The translations under genes were made by a program, and so were the position numbers. DNA of 64,000 nt from Hymenobacter cellulosilyticus (GTDB lineage: Bacteria > Bacteroidota > Bacteroidia > Cytophagales > Hymenobacteraceae), in the NCBI RefSeq assembly GCF_022919215.1, contig NZ_CP095046.1, forward strand, positions 4,702,501-4,766,500, in the 5' to 3' direction. Of this stretch, positions 51,886-62,156 are shown piece by piece (the stretch's first letter is position 1; the number at the start of each line of letters is the position of its first letter). The notes below the pieces were generated by a model. The model was not told the DNA's origin. It searched no databases and worked only from the letters and a program-made list of their open reading frames with translations.

Positions 51886-52878
51886 ATGAACCTGCTTGCG
51901 GCATTGACGTGGACGGCCAGCCCGGTCATCTACGATTTTGGTTTCGTTCAGCTCACCTGGTACGGGCTGCTTTTCGCCGGCGGCTTTGTGCTGGGCAGCT
52001 TTATTCTAACCCACATCTACCAAGCCGAAAAGGTGGCGCCCAAATGGGTTGATGTCCTCACTATCTACGTGCTGCTGGGCACGGTGCTGGGGGCCCGCCT
52101 GGGCCATTGCCTCTTCTACGACTGGGCCTACTACTCGCGGCACCCGCTGGAAATCTTTCTTGTCTTTCCCTGGGCGGGCCTGGCCAGTCACGGCGCCACT
52201 ATCGGCATTTTGCTGGCTACCTGGCTGTTCAGCCGCCGCCACCACTTCGACTACCTCTGGGTTCTGGATCGCCTCGTGCTGGTGGTAGCCGTGGGTGGGG
52301 CCTGCATCCGGCTGGGCAATTTGCTGAACTCAGAAATTGTGGGCCGCCCCACGCAGGTGCCCTGGGCCCTGGTGTTCCCCGGGATACCGAACACCTGCAG
52401 GTTCCCACGTTTCCGGTACCGGCCGGTGCGGTGCTGGTGCAGCCCGGCCCCCGCGGCCAAAGCCTGAACCTGCTTCCGGCGGACCAGCCGCCCCCGCTGC
52501 CGCGCAGATGGCCGTGCCCCGCCACCCTACTCAGGTGTACGAGTCGCTGTTCTGCGTTTTTCTGTTTTTGCTGCTCTACCGGTTGTGGAAAAAGCACCAG
52601 GACAAAACGCCGCGGGCCTACTCTTTGGCTGGTTTACAACCCTGCTGTTCTCGTTTCGCTTTGGCGTGGAGTTTTTGAAGGAAGACCAGGTAGCCTTCGA
52701 GCAGGGCCTGGCCCTCAACATGGGCCAGTTGCTTAGCTTGCCCCTGCTAGCCCTGGGTTTGTGGGTGCTGCTGCGGGTCGGCAAGTGGCCGAATAACTCC
52801 TCGGGGCAGCACCGGAGGGAAGAGGATTCGGCCGTAGGCAATGCTCTTAACTTGGAGGCCAAGCCGACCCGGCAATAG
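51886..52878 (+). CDS. lgt: prolipoprotein diacylglyceryl transferase Lgt (frame broken three times)
   Basis: 331 residues after restoring one base at 52377-52380, about 52500 and 52614-52616. Integral membrane enzyme that transfers diacylglycerol to lipobox Cys. All landmarks are present across frames: GARLGHCLFY, HPLEIF, ASHGATIGI, RLGNLLNSEIVGRPT, RHPTQVYES and FRFGVEFLKEDQ. Without the three repairs the gene would be a pseudogene, but Lgt is essential in most Gram-negative bacteria, which supports sequence error. Confidence 0.87.
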
Positions 52879-53008
52879 TAGCCAAGCCAGCCGCAATAGG
52901 ACATTTAAGACGACTTCCGGAGTTCGGCGGCTTTTCCCGGAAGAAGGCTTTTTTCTTGGCCGCAAAGCTCTGACATTTGCCGTCTTGTCTGTTCTTTATT
53001 CCACCGCA

Positions 53009-54017
53009 ATGCAACATTTTTACCGTCGTGCCCGCCGCTGGCTTTCCGTCACGGCACTGCTGCTGATTACGCCCTCCATCCTCTTTGCCTGGGGTACCTG
53101 GGGCATGAGCGCATCAACCGCGCCGCCGTGCTGGCCCTGCCCCGGCCATGCGCACTTTCTTCTACAACCACGTCGATTTCATGGTGCAGGAGTCGGTAGT
53201 GCCGGACTTGCGCAAGTACACGCTCAGCGACAAAGCCGAGGGCCCGCGCCACTTCGTGGATCTGGAGCACTACGGGGAGCCGGGCCAGGTGCCCCACACC
53301 TCCCAGGAAGCCTACGCCAAGTACGAGCCGGCGTTTCTGGACAAGAACGGCCGTCTGCCCTGGTTTATCCAGGACATGCTGGGCAAGCTGACTCAGGCCA
53401 TGAAAAACGGCCGCAAGGAAGACATCCTCTTCATTGCCGCCGACCTGGGCCACTACCTCGGCGACGCCACCCAGCCCCTGCACACCTCCTCCAACCACGA
53501 TGGGCAGCTTACCGGCCAGAAGGGCATTCATGCGTTTTACGAGTCGCAGATGGTGGAGAAGTTTGGCAAAACCTACAATTTCAAGCTCAAGGAGCCCCAG
53601 CTGATTCAGGACCCGGTGGCCGAAACCTGGCGCATCATCACCCAGAGCCACGCCGCGGCCGACACGCTGCTCAGCATCGAGAAAAAGCTGCAGACCGAGG
53701 TGGGCGCTACCAATATGTATGAGCTGGACCCTCAGGGCCAACCCAAAAAGAACGTGTTCAACAGCAACGTGCGCACGGCCGCCTACACCGAAAGCTTCCA
53801 CAACTCGCTCAAGCGCATGGAAGAGCGGCAGCTGCGCACGGCCGCACAGGCCGCCGCCAACTTCTGGTATACAGCCTGGGTAAACGCCGGCAAGCCCGAC
53901 CTGACCAAGCTCGACACTGAGTACACGACCAAGAGCAGCCAAAGCAACCTGAAGGAAGAGCTCAAGCTAATTCAATCGGGCAAGCTGGTGGACTTCTCCT
54001 CGTTTATGGAATTCTAA
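53009..54017 (+). CDS. zinc-dependent phospholipase C / S1-P1 nuclease-type protein (frame broken twice)
   Basis: 336 residues after restoring one base near 53100-53103 and one near 53146-53147. Signal peptide ends SILFA, so the mature protein starts WGTWGHERINRAA, whose Trp1 and His bind zinc. Other ligands: FVDLEHY, ADLGHYLGDATQPLHTSSNHDGQ, GIHAFYES. This ordered W/H/D/H/H/D/H/H/E set is shared by zinc PLC and S1-P1 nucleases; the family cannot be split from motifs alone. Predicted secreted. Confidence 0.87.
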
Positions 54018-54044
54018 GCTTCCGGAGCTAAAAAGTCCGGCTAG

Positions 54045-54088
54045 AAGCCTGTTTCTGCCGCGTAAGCCGGTGGGAACAGGCTTTTTTG
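54045..54088 (+). terminator. intrinsic terminator
   Basis: Hairpin AAGCCTGTT / AACAGGCTT followed by TTTTTGCG, 28 bases after the stop of the phospholipase-type gene. Confidence 0.75.
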
Positions 54089-54137
54089 CGTCCGCAATAA
54101 TCTGCAACGCAGCCTAACGGAGCCGCAGCCTCCACAT

Positions 54138-54171
54138 CTGTCATCCTGAGGCGCAGCCGAAAGTCCTTCCC
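54138..54171. repeat. REP-like half element
   Basis: Begins TGTCATCCTGAGGCGCAGC and ends GTCCTTCC, resembling the widely scattered TGTCATCCTGAG repeat of Bacteroidota genomes. Only one arm is visible. Confidence 0.55.
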
Positions 54172-54533
54172 GCCTACCCCACCACCGCTTCTACCAACGT
54201 GCCAAATCCATTCATCAGCCGCTGACAATGCGCTTTGACCGTGAGTTCAGTACTCCGAGAAAATGCTCCGCTTCTCCCTGAGTATTCCGCCGCCCAATCC
54301 AGGTGAGTGGGTGCTTACTATCCACGTTAAGAAATTATTTTACCGGGCTCAACTATCACAACCGATACCGATTCACTATCACAAACGGTTGCATAGTTTT
54401 TCTGGTAATCAGGGGCTTTTCAGCTCATTGCTGAAGCTCTATCCTACTCTATTTTTAGCACCGCAGAGGGTTAAATAGCACTTTAGCGCCTCTCCTACTC
54501 CGTTCCTATCCCACCAATTTCATTCCCATTTTC

Positions 54534-56378
54534 ATGAGTACACCCCGACCCTACCTACTCTCGGCCGCATTGTTCCTGGCGGGCCTAACCGGCGCTTCGG
54601 CCCAGAATGCGCCGGTGCCCCTGCAGGCCGAATCCGGCACACTTGGCGCTGACTGGACCTCGCCCACGGCGGCCGGCGTAACCTACGTGACGGTAGTACC
54701 CACGGCCACCATTGCCGCCCAGAACCCCGGCACGGCCGCCCGCGTGATTACCTACAGCGTCACTTTCCCCGGTCCCGGCACCTATGACCTCTACGCCCGG
54801 GTGCGGGTGGGAGCCGCTACCGCCAACGACGACAGCTTTTACTACGGCAACGGCTTTGGCACCAAGTCGCCCACCAACGACAACGACTGGATTACCATCA
54901 ACCAGGTGGCTGGCGTGGGCTATACCACCGGCACCCAGGTCGTGGACGGGGCCGGCTCGGCCCAGAGCAACGTCTGGAAATGGGTAAACATGTCTAAGAT
55001 TGGCGGCGCCGAAACCCCGATTTCCTTTACCGTAGCAGCCGGCAGCCTCACCCAGACGTTCCAGGTCGGGGCCCGGGAAGACGGCTTCGATATTGACAAA
55101 ATCGTGTTTGGGCAAACGGGCCTGTATTTCACCGTCAACAACCTCGACAACGGGCAGCAGGGCTCGGTGAATCCGCCACCCCCGCCCTTCACGCCGGTTG
55201 GCCCGCCCATGGCCACGGGCAAGCCTAAGTTTCTGGGCGGCGTACACAGCGCCCCGCAGCTGGCCAACTTCTCGGCCTACTGGAATCAGGTGGTACCCGA
55301 AAACGCCGGCAAGTGGGGCAGCGTGGAAGCTACCCGGGACGTGATGAACTGGACCGAGCTGGACGCAGCCTACAAGCTGGCCAAGGACAACGGCTACCCC
55401 TTCCGCATGCACGTGCTGACCTGGGGCAGTCAGCAGCCCACCTGGATTGCCACGCTGCCCGCGGCCGAGCAGCTGGCCGAAATCAACCAGTGGTATGCCG
55501 CCGTGGCCCAGCGCTACCCCGCCATCGACTTTCTGGAAGTGGTGAATGAGCCCCTCCACCAACCCCCGGGACCCAACAGCGGCGGTGGCAACTACCTTGA
55601 AGCCCTGGGCGGCAGCGGCACCACCGGCTGGGACTGGGTGATTACCTCCTTCCAGCTGGCCCGGCAGTATTTCCCGACTACCAAGCTGATGCTCAACGAC
55701 TACAGCGTCGAAAACACGGCTACCAGCGCCCAGCGCTACCTGGGCATCGTGAACCTGCTCAAGGCCCGCAACCTGATTGATGCCGTGGGCATTCAGGGGC
55801 ACGCCTTCTCGACCCGCGGCCTGCCTGCCGCCGACCTGAACACCAACCTGAACACTCTGGCTTCGGCCGGCCTGCCACTCTACATCACCGAGCTCGATAT
55901 CGACGGCGTGAATGCCCAGAACCAGCTGGATGATGCCGTGCAGCTGGCCGAATACCAGCGCGTATTTCCCGTATTCTGGCTGCACCCGGCCGTGAAGGGC
56001 GTAACCATGTGGGGTTACCGCCCCGGCCACTGGCGCACAGCCCAGGGCGCCTTCCTGGTGAATGATGACAATTCGGAACGCTCGGCCATGGTGTGGCTCA
56101 AGAATTACGTGAAGTCCACCGTGCTGGGGGTATCAAAAGCCGACGACGCGACGGTGAGCCTCTCGCCTAACCCAGCTGTAAACGGGCAGTTCACGCTGCG
56201 GAGCACCGAAACCCTGAGCGCCGTGCGCGTGCTCGACGTGCGCGGGCAGCTGGTGCAGGAAGTCGCTCTGCGCAATCAGTCGTTTGTGAACATGCAGCTA
56301 AATGTGCGCCCTGGCCTCTACGTGGTGCAGCTAATTAATGGGCAGACGGTATCCTCGAAAAAGCTGCTCGTACAATAA
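54534..56378 (+). CDS. secreted GH10 endo-1,4-beta-xylanase with N-terminal CBM-like domain and T9SS tail
   Basis: 614 residues. Signal peptide ends ASAQ, then a beta-sandwich domain (about 25-205: VPLQAESGTLG...DLYARVRVG...DGFDIDKIVFGQ), a Pro-rich linker, and a GH10 barrel (about 225-525). Catalytic residues: acid/base E339 in EVVNEPLH and nucleophile E453 in LYITELDID; MWGYRPGHW is the conserved GH10 end. T9SS tail starts SLSPNPAVN. Extracellular xylan degradation. Confidence 0.95.
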   Translation: MSTPRPYLLSAALFLAGLTGASAQNAPVPLQAESGTLGADWTSPTAAGVTYVTVVPTATIAAQNPGTAARVITYSVTFPGPGTYDLYARVRVGAATANDDSFYYGNGFGTKSPTNDNDWITINQVAGVGYTTGTQVVDGAGSAQSNVWKWVNMSKIGGAETPISFTVAAGSLTQTFQVGAREDGFDIDKIVFGQTGLYFTVNNLDNGQQGSVNPPPPPFTPVGPPMATGKPKFLGGVHSAPQLANFSAYWNQVVPENAGKWGSVEATRDVMNWTELDAAYKLAKDNGYPFRMHVLTWGSQQPTWIATLPAAEQLAEINQWYAAVAQRYPAIDFLEVVNEPLHQPPGPNSGGGNYLEALGGSGTTGWDWVITSFQLARQYFPTTKLMLNDYSVENTATSAQRYLGIVNLLKARNLIDAVGIQGHAFSTRGLPAADLNTNLNTLASAGLPLYITELDIDGVNAQNQLDDAVQLAEYQRVFPVFWLHPAVKGVTMWGYRPGHWRTAQGAFLVNDDNSERSAMVWLKNYVKSTVLGVSKADDATVSLSPNPAVNGQFTLRSTETLSAVRVLDVRGQLVQEVALRNQSFVNMQLNVRPGLYVVQLINGQTVSSKKLLVQ

Positions 56379-56470
56379 GCATTGGACCGTTACCTAAATT
56401 ATCGGTGAGCAATTCATTAATTAATTCAAACCTGATTAATTAAATTCAACGATACTTATTCCGCAACAGG

Positions 56471-56512
56471 AATAGCCGTGTAAGTTAATTACACGGCTAT
56501 TATTTTTTATTT
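56471..56512. terminator. bidirectional intrinsic terminator
   Basis: Hairpin AATAGCCGTGTAA / TTACACGGCTATT with T-run; placed between the convergent GH10 and asnA genes. Confidence 0.85.
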
Positions 56513-56523
56513 AAGCAGACAAA

Positions 56524-57561
56524 TTACAGCAGCTCAATTCCGTTGGCAGCCAACTCCCGGCGCACGGGTTCGGGCCATATGCTCACTTGTACTTCGCCGA
56601 TGTGGGCTTTGCGCAGCATAAACATGCACACCCGCGACTGACCGATGCCCCCGCCGATGCTCTGGGGCAGCGCGCCCTGGAGCAGCAGGCTGTGGAAGTG
56701 CAGGTCCTTGCGCTCGGGGCAGCCGCGCAGCTCCAACTGCCGCGTAAGAGCCGCCTTGTCGACCCGAATACCCATTGACGACACTTCGAAAGCCGTTTCC
56801 AAGACCGGGTGCCAGAGTACGATGTCGCCGTTGAGGCCGTAGTGACCGGCTTCGTTCGGGGTGCTCCAGTCGTCGTAGTCGGGGGCGCGGCCGTCGTGGA
56901 TTTCGCCGTGGCTCAGTTCCCCACCGATGCCCATCAGGAAGATGGCGCCGTACTCCTTGGCGGCTTCGTGCTCGCGCTGCTTGGGCGTCAGGTCGGGGTA
57001 GCGCTGCAGCAGCTCCTCGGCGTAGAGGAAGGTAATGGCTTCGGGCAGCACGGGCTCAATTTCGGGGTACTGCTCACTCACTTGCTGCTCCACGGCTTTC
57101 AGGGCCGCATAGATCTTCTCAACCGTGGCTTTGAGGTAGGAAATCGTGCGCTGCTCGGCTGTAATGTGCTTTTCCCAGTCCCATTGGTCCACATAAATTG
57201 AGTGAATGGGCGAGTAGTCCTCGTCGGGGCGCAGGGCGCGCATGTCCGTCAGCAGGCCCTTACCGGCCTCGATGCCCAGCTCCTGCAGGCGCAGGCGTTT
57301 CCACTTGGCCAGGGAGTGCACCACCACGGCGCGTCGCTCATCCAGGGCCCTGATGGGAAAGTGGACGGGCCGCTCAATGCCGTTCAGATCGTCGTTGATG
57401 CCGGTGCCATCGAGCACGGCAATGGGCGAGGATACTTTCACCAAGTGCAGCTGCCGGCTCAGCTCCCGGGAAAAGGAGTCTTTGACGAAGCTGATGGCCT
57501 CTTCGGTTTTGAGCAGCTCGGCGGGCGCCAGGGTGAGGGAAGTGGTCAGAACGGTTTCCAT
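56524..57561 (-). CDS. asnA: aspartate-ammonia ligase (asparagine synthetase A)
   Basis: 345 residues, normal length for AsnA, which makes asparagine from aspartate and ammonia with ATP. Seen: SSPIAVLDGTGINDDLNGIERPV, ALDERRAVVVHSLAKWKRLRLQELG, HSIYVDQWDWEK, TFLYAEELLQRYPDLTPKQRE, LMGIGGELSHGEIHDGRAPDYDDW and GGGIGQSRVCMFML. It is preceded by an Asn-codon-rich leader ORF and terminator, so attenuation by asparaginyl-tRNA supply is likely. Confidence 0.96.
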   Translation of the reverse strand: METVLTTSLTLAPAELLKTEEAISFVKDSFSRELSRQLHLVKVSSPIAVLDGTGINDDLNGIERPVHFPIRALDERRAVVVHSLAKWKRLRLQELGIEAGKGLLTDMRALRPDEDYSPIHSIYVDQWDWEKHITAEQRTISYLKATVEKIYAALKAVEQQVSEQYPEIEPVLPEAITFLYAEELLQRYPDLTPKQREHEAAKEYGAIFLMGIGGELSHGEIHDGRAPDYDDWSTPNEAGHYGLNGDIVLWHPVLETAFEVSSMGIRVDKAALTRQLELRGCPERKDLHFHSLLLQGALPQSIGGGIGQSRVCMFMLRKAHIGEVQVSIWPEPVRRELAANGIELL

Positions 57562-57686
57562 AGGGGTAGAAGGGTTATGAAGTGAAGGTTTTGCGGGGTA
57601 AGCCGGGACGGGAAAGGCAATAAGAAGCCGTCCGCCCCGAAGGCAGTTTTTTAAATCCGAGAAATTCCCTGACGGGTGGTGAAGGC

Positions 57687-57718
57687 AAAAAAAAAGCCTT
57701 CCGTTATTCGGAAGGCTT
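57687..57718 (-). terminator. attenuator terminator upstream of asnA
   Basis: Hairpin AAGCCTTCCG / CGGAAGGCTT with loop AATAA, followed by nine T on the minus strand. GGAAGGC inside the leader ORF (57763-57757) can pair with GCCTTCC of the 5' arm, giving a mutually exclusive antiterminator. Confidence 0.8.
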
Positions 57719-57742
57719 ACTTACTGAGTTGTTCTTTTTCCT

Positions 57743-57823
57743 TTATATGAACAACGGCCTTCCAGTCTCAAACAAATTATTGTTCGAGTTATTATTAGAA
57801 AGCACGTTATTGAAAAGTTGCAT
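57743..57823 (-). CDS. asparagine-rich leader peptide of asnA
   Basis: 26-codon ORF ATG to TAA with 8 Asn codons, seven of them in the first 15 residues, ending with LSNNNSNNN at residues 8-16. Its last 10 codons hold the segment able to pair with the terminator 5' arm. It stops 25 bases before the terminator stem and lies 180 bases upstream of asnA. The codon bias toward the product of the downstream enzyme is the mark of trp/his/leu-type attenuation leaders. Too short for homology; identified by codons and structure. Confidence 0.8.
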   Translation of the reverse strand: MQLFNNVLSNNNSNNNLFETGRPLFI

Positions 57824-57955
57824 GGCTTGCGCTATTGTCTTTGCATTGCTAAGTAAGAAATAAAATTTTAGACTTCCAACTACTTGCTAAAAAATAAGCA
57901 CAATATTTTTCCAGCACTTAATTACGTACAAACGTGTGTTAGCCGATTAAAACAT

Positions 57956-58666
57956 CTATTCAGCATCGTTGGTCAGACCGTCGCGCACGTCGCGCACGGC
58001 CGCGCTGAGGTAGCTGGGAACCTCGGCTCCGGGCTGTAGCAGCTGCAGCAGGCGCAGGTATTTGGCCCGCCCCTCTTCCAGCATATAGGTTGGCACTTCC
58101 ACTGTGAAGAGGCTAAACGGCTCGACCTTTTGCACCCCAACCAGCAAAAACTGGTCGGCCTGCAGGGCATCGAGGTAAAAGGCTGCCTGCCGGTCGTAGT
58201 CGTAGCCGCTGCACTGGGCCAGAAAGTGGTTGTAGTCGCGGGCCATGGTCGTCTTGAAGTCGATGATGGTGTAGCCCCGGTCGGTTTCGGGCGCTACCAG
58301 ATCGGCGCGCAGCTTGCAGACGGTGTCGGTGGTGGGCTCGGTAAAGATGCAGCTGGGCTCGGGCGTGCCGCGCAGCAGTAAATCATTCAGGTAGGGGTCC
58401 AGCTTCACGCCTTCTACCATCCACCAGATCAGCGAATCGTTGATGCCGGGCTGGCCCGCCTCGTAGAGCTCCGGTTCCAGCAGCGCCGTATGAAACGCCG
58501 TGCCCAGGCCCAGCGCCCCGTTCATGGCCGAGGGCTTCTGGTAACGCCCATTCAGCGCATCACGCAGACGCGAGAGGTCGGAGTTGGCAATGGCGGGCAG
58601 GGCTCGGTAATCGTCGTAGGGCAGGCGCAGCAGATCGGGGCGGCGGAAGGAGTCGGTTGTTGGCAT
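57956..58666 (-). CDS. PD-(D/E)XK nuclease-like protein (RecE/exodeoxyribonuclease VIII-like)
   Basis: 236 residues from ATG at 58666. Nuclease-fold marks: GTAFHTALLEPE with the conserved His, CKLRADLVAPE with the metal-binding Asp, YTIIDFKTT giving the DxK pair, and YDRQAAFYLDAL as the QxxxY motif. This is the DUF3799/putative exodeoxyribonuclease 8 family. No phage recombination partner (RecT) is nearby, so its cellular role is unclear. Confidence 0.82.
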   Translation of the reverse strand: MPTTDSFRRPDLLRLPYDDYRALPAIANSDLSRLRDALNGRYQKPSAMNGALGLGTAFHTALLEPELYEAGQPGINDSLIWWMVEGVKLDPYLNDLLLRGTPEPSCIFTEPTTDTVCKLRADLVAPETDRGYTIIDFKTTMARDYNHFLAQCSGYDYDRQAAFYLDALQADQFLLVGVQKVEPFSLFTVEVPTYMLEEGRAKYLRLLQLLQPGAEVPSYLSAAVRDVRDGLTNDAE

Positions 58667-58972
58667 AGAGAACTGATAACAGCGAGAAGCCGGACAATGT
58701 CCCGGCATTTCTACGATATTTTAGACAAAGCAGTGCTTACTCCGCCCCGCAGGCTTCTATATACAGCTTCGGCAACTCTGCAGCGCCAAGGACTACACAA
58801 CCTATAAGCCACGCGCTTAGCCAGCCCTAATCAACACTAGCCCTGTGTCCGGCTAAAGCAGCACTGCCGCCGCAGTAATTGCCCTTACTTTGGCAGTCAC
58901 GGTGCGTCGGCAAGCTCAGCACGGCGTCCTTTGACTTCGACTTTCCTTTCCGGTTAAGTATTCCTTTGCTCT
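58667..58972. other. intergenic, 306 bases, no feature seen
   Basis: Divergent upstream region of the nuclease-like and GH2 genes. No hairpin, ORF or clear promoter pair was recognised. Confidence 0.3.
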
Positions 58973-61900
58973 ATGACCATTCCCGCCTTCTTTCGCCAGT
59001 TGCTGCTTGCCATTCTGTGCAGCCTGGGCTTACCCACTCAGGCCCAGCCGGATAAAGGCCGCTTCGTGCGGGATTTATCCGGCCAGGACTGGCGGCTGTG
59101 GCTGGACCCGGCCGCGCCCTGGGTGCAAGACCGGCTGTATGCCCCGCCCGTGGAGGTGGCAACGCTGCCGGTGCACCTGCCGACCGGCGGCTGGGCCGCG
59201 CTGACCAAGGCGGAGGGCAAAACCGTGCATTTGCCCGCAACCGTGGAACAGTACCACTGGGGGCAAAATGGTAACCTGTTTGGACTGAGCGGCAATTACC
59301 TGGGCGTGTCCTGGTTTACGACCAAGCTGGCGGTGCCGGCCGCCCTGCAGGGGCAGCGGGTGGTGCTGCGCTTCGAGAGCGTGCGGTTCCGGGCCGAGGT
59401 GTTTGTGAACCAGCAGCTGGCCGGCTACGACTTGGTCAGCGGTACGCCCTTCGAAGTTGACGTGACCAAGCTGGTGCGCTACGGGCAGGACAACGAGCTG
59501 GCCGTGCGCATCACCGACCCCAACGGCAATTTCGACTGGCGCGACTCCCAGAACTTTATGTGGGGCAGCTACCGCACCCAGCCCACCCACGGCTTCGGCG
59601 GCATCACGGGCAAGGTGGAGCTGGTGGCCACGCCGCCGGTATTTGTGCAGGACGTGTTCGTGCAAAACAAGCCCAGCCTGCGCGAGGTAGATGTGCAGGT
59701 AACTACCGCCAACTACGCTGGCCAGCCCAGCAGTGGCACGCTCCGGCTGGAAGTGAAAGAGCACGGTGGCACGCAGAAAACGGTGTTCAGCCAGAACGTG
59801 GCCCTGGCCCAAATACCGGCCGGCCTGAGTACCAAAACGGTGACAGTAAAGGTGCCCGAGGCCAAGCTTTGGAGCATGGAAAGCCCGAATCTGTATGAGG
59901 TAACGGCCACCTGGACCGGTGCTGACCGCAAGACCGACACTTACCGGCAGCGCTTCGGGTTTCGCTGGTTTGAGGCCCGGGACGTAGCCGGCGGCGACCA
60001 GCAGTTTTTCCTCAACGGCAAGCGCATTGTGCTGCGCACCGCCATTTCCTGGGGCTTCTGGCCAGTGAACGGCATTGCGCCTAGCGACGCGCTAGCCCGC
60101 AAGCAGGTGGAAACCGCCAAGGCCCTGGGTCTGAACATGCTCAACTTCCACCGCACCATCGGCCAGACCAACGTGCTCGACTATGCCGACGAGCTGGGGC
60201 TGCTCTACTTCGAGGAGCCCGGCGGCAACCAGTACCCGGCCAACCTGATGAACGCCACCGATTCGCTGGGCAAAAAGCAGGCGGACTTCTACCTGGCGGC
60301 CCGCACCGAGAAAGTGCTGCGCATGGTGCGCCGCGACCGAAACCATCCCTCGCTTATCATCTACAACTTCCACAACGAGCGGGGTGCCCCGCCCGAGCCC
60401 CAGGACCGCACCGAGATGAGCGCCGCCCACCAGCTCGACCCCACGCGCCTGCTCACCTACAACTCCTCCAACGGCGACCCGACGCTCAAGCCCAACCCCG
60501 CTTCAAGCTCCACCTGCGGCCCTACGACCAGCAGTTTTACGACTACGGCTGGTTTGACCAGCACCACGCCGGTGGCCCTGGGGTGTACAACAACGCCTTG
60601 TACTCGGGGCCCAACAAGTACCTGCGCTACACCGACCACAAGGACGAAATCATTTACTGGGGCGAGGATGGGGCCATTGGCACGCCGCCCCGCCTGCAGC
60701 TGATCCGGGACGAAATTCTGAAAACCGGCAAGGATATCGGCTGGGAAAGCGCCAGCTACCTGCAGTGGTACGATGCCTATGACCAGTTTCTGACCAACAC
60801 GCCCGGCTTCCGCCAGGCCTTCCCCACCGTGGATGCCCTAACCACGGCCATGGGCAACACGGCCTACTATTACCAGGGCCGCACCATTGAGAATATCCGC
60901 CTTAACAACATCACCGACGGCTACGCCGTGAACGGCTGGGAAAGCATGATGCTGGAAAACCACTCCGGCATCGTCGACAACTACCGCAACCCCAAGGGCG
61001 ACGTGCAGCTCATTGCCCGCTACAACCGCCCCGTGTACGTGGCCGTGAAGCTGCCCCGCAAAGTGCTGGGCGTGGGCGACACCTGCCGGGCCGACTTCCA
61101 CCTCATCAATGAAGTTGACCTGAAAGGCAAGTACCAGCTGCGCGTGCAGGCCACCGACGAGCAGGGCCGGGTGGTCTACGCTAAAACTGTAGCGGTGAAG
61201 GTCAGCGGCGGCACCCGCTACGGGGAGCTTCTCACGGCCGGGCTGCCCATCGTGCCCATCAGCAGTGGCTATACCACCGTGCGGGCCGAGTTGCTGCGCG
61301 GCAGCACGGTCGTTGCCTCGGGCGACGACCAGCTCTACGCTGTGCGCCTGAACACGGCCGGCATTCCTGCTACTGGCATGGTGGCCGATACCAGCGGGGT
61401 GCTCAGCGGCTACCTCAAGTCCGTCGGCGTCAATTCCTTTAAGGAATTCAAGTCGGGGCGGCCGGTGGGCGACTATTTGCTGGTTGGGGCCTTCAATCCG
61501 CAGCAAACCGGCAACCCGCTGGTCACCGACATTCTGGAGTGGGTGAACGAGGGCCACACGCTGATTGTGGTGGGCAACATCGACAAGTGGACCACGCATC
61601 TGGGCCGTAAGGAAGTGGTGGATTACCGCGGCTTCAAGGAGCTGGGCACCAGCTGGTACGGCGGTAATTACTTCGTCAAAAGCCACCCGCTGTTTGCGGG
61701 CCTGCCCCAGAGCTGCGTGTTTAACTGGGAATATCAGTGCTTTGCCACCTACGACCGGACCCGCCTGGGCCTGCGTCTGTTCAACGGCGAAACCATCGTA
61801 GGCTGCGTTTCCGACCACAAGAAAGAAGTATACTCGGCCCTGAGCGTGGTGCCCCACGGCCGGGGCCGCATCATCCTCTGCGCCCTGGATATGTTCTCAA

Positions 61901-62052
61901 CTCTGCGCGGGGTGAAAGCCGGCAAAAAAGCCGAGGGCGACGGGGAAAACGCCGCCCTGACCTCCCTGGACACTTCGCGCGGCAACCGGGCCAACTTGGT
62001 CGGCCAACAGCTGCTGCTGAACATGCTGCGCTGGTCGGCAACGCAACCTTAA
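58973..62052 (+). CDS. secreted GH2-family glycoside hydrolase (frame broken once)
   Basis: About 1026 residues after restoring one C at 60496-60499, which gives KPNPRFKLHLRPYDQQFYDYGWFDQHH. Signal peptide ends TQAQ. GH2 order: sugar-binding jelly roll (about 30-215, LGVSWFTTKLAVP, RAEVFVNQQLAGYD), Ig-like domain, barrel starting FGFRWFEARD. Catalytic acid E469 in NFHNERG and likely nucleophile E565 in YWGEDGAIG. The C-terminal 270 residues add a second beta domain and a glutamine-amidotransferase-like fold (LLVGAFNPQ...LIVVGNIDKW). Beta-galactosidase/glucuronidase-like; exact specificity unknown. Confidence 0.9.
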
Positions 62053-62156
62053 CCGGCAGAGAGGCTGGGTGGCGGGCGCGGCCACGTCCCATGCGGGCCA
62101 CAGTTACAAGCTTAACGCAATCAAGAAATGGATTTCAGCGGCTTGCTGGCCGTTCG

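Larger units (their letters stand above)
54018..54533. other. intergenic, 516 bases
   Basis: Contains the terminator at 54045-54088 and a half-REP at 54138-54171. The remaining 360 bases are the AT-richer leader of the GH10 gene; no ORF is supported. Confidence 0.4.
57562..57955. other. asnA leader region, 394 bases
   Basis: Minus-strand order: AT-rich promoter zone (about 57955-57830), leader ORF 57823-57743, antiterminator-capable segment, terminator 57718-57687, then about 125 bases to asnA. No other ORF in this stretch is supported. Confidence 0.6.

Noticed and set aside
51886..52878. lgt pseudogene
   Set aside because: All catalytic landmarks are intact across frames and breaks lie in G/C runs; sequence error is more likely.
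57687..57823. T-box riboswitch for asnA
   Set aside because: No T-box sequence or stem I specifier structure seen; the Asn-codon ORF explains the region better.
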